This document shows positions 63,397 to 64,000 of a stretch of 64,000 bases of DNA, in pieces. The position numbers and the translations under genes were made by a program. A model generated the notes under the pieces. It searched no databases. It was given only the letters and a program-made list of their open reading frames with translations, and was not told where the DNA came from. Location of the stretch: positions 62,001-126,000 of the forward strand of contig JALONR010000010.1 of assembly GCA_025454815.1 (NCBI GenBank), given 5' to 3'. Source of the stretch: Bacteroidales bacterium. GTDB lineage: Bacteria > Bacteroidota > Bacteroidia > Bacteroidales > VadinHA17. Numbering within the stretch: position 1 is the stretch's first letter; every line of letters starts with the position of its first letter.

Positions 63397-63742
63397 AAGA
63401 ATTTCCTCCTGTTTTTTTTATTATTTCACACGGAATGCAAATTTAAAAGGGGTGAAATGATATTTGCAAGAGGGATCTGCATGATAAATCATAACTGCAG
63501 CCCGCCGCCTGGTATTTTTTTATTGAAATTGAACTAATTATACCTGCAACGCCCTCACTGTTAAAGTTTTCTTAAAAATATTTCCCGGCCTTTCCCGTGC
63601 ACATTACAGGGAGACCTTTATCCGGTTTTGACTTTCTGCAAGCTGAAACATCTCATTTGCTAATTGAGAACCTTCCGATACTAAACAGGGCTTTGAAAGA
63701 GGCTACTGCCTTCTTAATTTTAACATATAATAATTCCCGGTC
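63397..63742. other. Divergent intergenic region without a gene
   Basis: These 346 bases separate the leftward ABC operon from the rightward FISUMP gene. I see no coding frame or RNA gene. An inverted repeat ATTTCAC (63423-63429)/GTGAAAT (63452-63458) lies near the leftward start and might be a regulator site for the ABC operon. Confidence 0.45.
63692..63722 (+). promoter_or_regulatory. Bacteroidota-type promoter for FISUMP gene
   Basis: TTTG at 63692-63695 and TAATTTTA at 63715-63722 are separated by 19 bp, close to the consensus TTTG-N19-TAnnTTTG with one mismatch in the -7 element. The start codon follows 20 bases later. Confidence 0.45.
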
Positions 63743-64000
63743 ATGAAAAACTTCAGAAGTTCAATGTTGTTGCTCCTTATCTTCACCTCATTGTTGTTTT
63801 CCGCAAACACGTGTGAGAAGGAAGGTACTGAGGAAGAAATCATCACGATAACGGATGTGGAAGGAAATGAGTATGAAATCGTGGAAATAGGCACGCAGTG
63901 GTGGATGGCGGAAAACCTCAAGGTCACGCGTTACCGGAATGGTGACCTGATTGGCACAACCTCGCCGCCTGACAGGGATCTGAGTGAAGAGGCATATGAA
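63743..64000 (+). CDS. FISUMP-domain protein, C-terminus outside window
   Basis: An open frame from ATG 63743 to the right edge (86 codons). A signal peptide ends near SANTC, which may be a non-canonical lipobox. Then VEGNEYEIVEIGTQWWMAENLKV follows, the hallmark opening of the Fibrobacter succinogenes major paralogous (FISUMP) domain, found in many surface proteins of Bacteroidota and Fibrobacterota. Function is unknown; such domains are thought to be structural or carbohydrate-associated. Confidence 0.82.
   Translation, partial: MKNFRSSMLLLLIFTSLLFSANTCEKEGTEEEIITITDVEGNEYEIVEIGTQWWMAENLKVTRYRNGDLIGTTSPPDRDLSEEAYE

Noticed and set aside
1-64000. tRNA, rRNA, prophage or transposase genes
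   Set aside because: None was recognised on either strand by eye. A covariance-model search would be needed to exclude small RNAs.

Overview
The window looks like a chromosome segment from a Bacteroidota member. It carries two SusC/SusD pairs, many lipoprotein signals, C-terminal type IX secretion sorting domains on two enzymes, serine-type sulfatases and Bacteroidota-style promoter elements. The lineage below phylum cannot be settled from the sequence alone. All five recognisable sulfatases use Ser rather than Cys at the maturation site, which fits, but does not prove, an anaerobic or facultative lifestyle.

Region 1 (1-52 kb) is one very large polysaccharide utilisation locus. A GH71/99-like enzyme is divergent at the left edge (minus strand, cut by the window). 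To the right, on the plus strand, are: a sulfatase, a GH71/99-like enzyme, GH38 alpha-mannosidase, a cupin lipoprotein, a GH115-like protein, GH2, a sulfatase, GH92, a sulfatase, a calcineurin-like phosphoesterase, a broken Gfo/Idh/MocA gene, a beta-helix protein, a beta-propeller protein, an endonuclease/exonuclease/phosphatase-fold protein, an MFS sugar transporter, a decayed sulfatase remnant, a frameshifted T9SS sulfatase and a T9SS GH71/99-like enzyme. Then come SusC-SusD, a second, atypical SusC-SusD, a DUF1735-type lipoprotein, a second GH92, a fourth GH71/99-like enzyme, a sulfatase, a Tat-exported Gfo/Idh/MocA protein with a DUF1080 (3-keto-disaccharide hydrolase type) partner, a beta-lactamase-fold lipoprotein and an unknown lipoprotein. 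GH99-like, GH92 and GH38 together point to an alpha-mannose-containing glycan. The sulfatases and the GH115-like protein suggest it is sulfated and may carry glucuronic acid. The two phosphoesterase folds leave open a phosphorylated substituent. The substrate assignment is inference.

Three promoters in this locus (before the first sulfatase, before the first GH92 and before the first SusC) share clusters of the palindrome ATTAAT repeated 11 bp apart. This suggests one unidentified regulator; no hybrid two-component, SusR or AraC-type regulator gene is visible in the window.

Region 2 (52-54.4 kb, minus strand) holds an ECF sigma factor with an overlapping membrane protein, a VTT/DedA-like membrane protein and a CYTH-domain protein. 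Region 3 (54.5-60.2 kb, plus strand) is a phenylalanine/tyrosine biosynthesis operon: prephenate dehydratase, aminotransferase, prephenate dehydrogenase, DAHP synthase-chorismate mutase and EPSP synthase. It is preceded by a Phe/Tyr-rich 24-codon leader peptide and an intrinsic terminator, a textbook-like transcription attenuator. Region 4 (60.3-64 kb) has a minus-strand ABC exporter operon (NEW3-domain membrane protein, ATPase, permease) and, divergently, the start of a FISUMP-domain protein. Regions 2-4 look more G+C rich than the carbohydrate locus and have clearer Shine-Dalgarno sequences.
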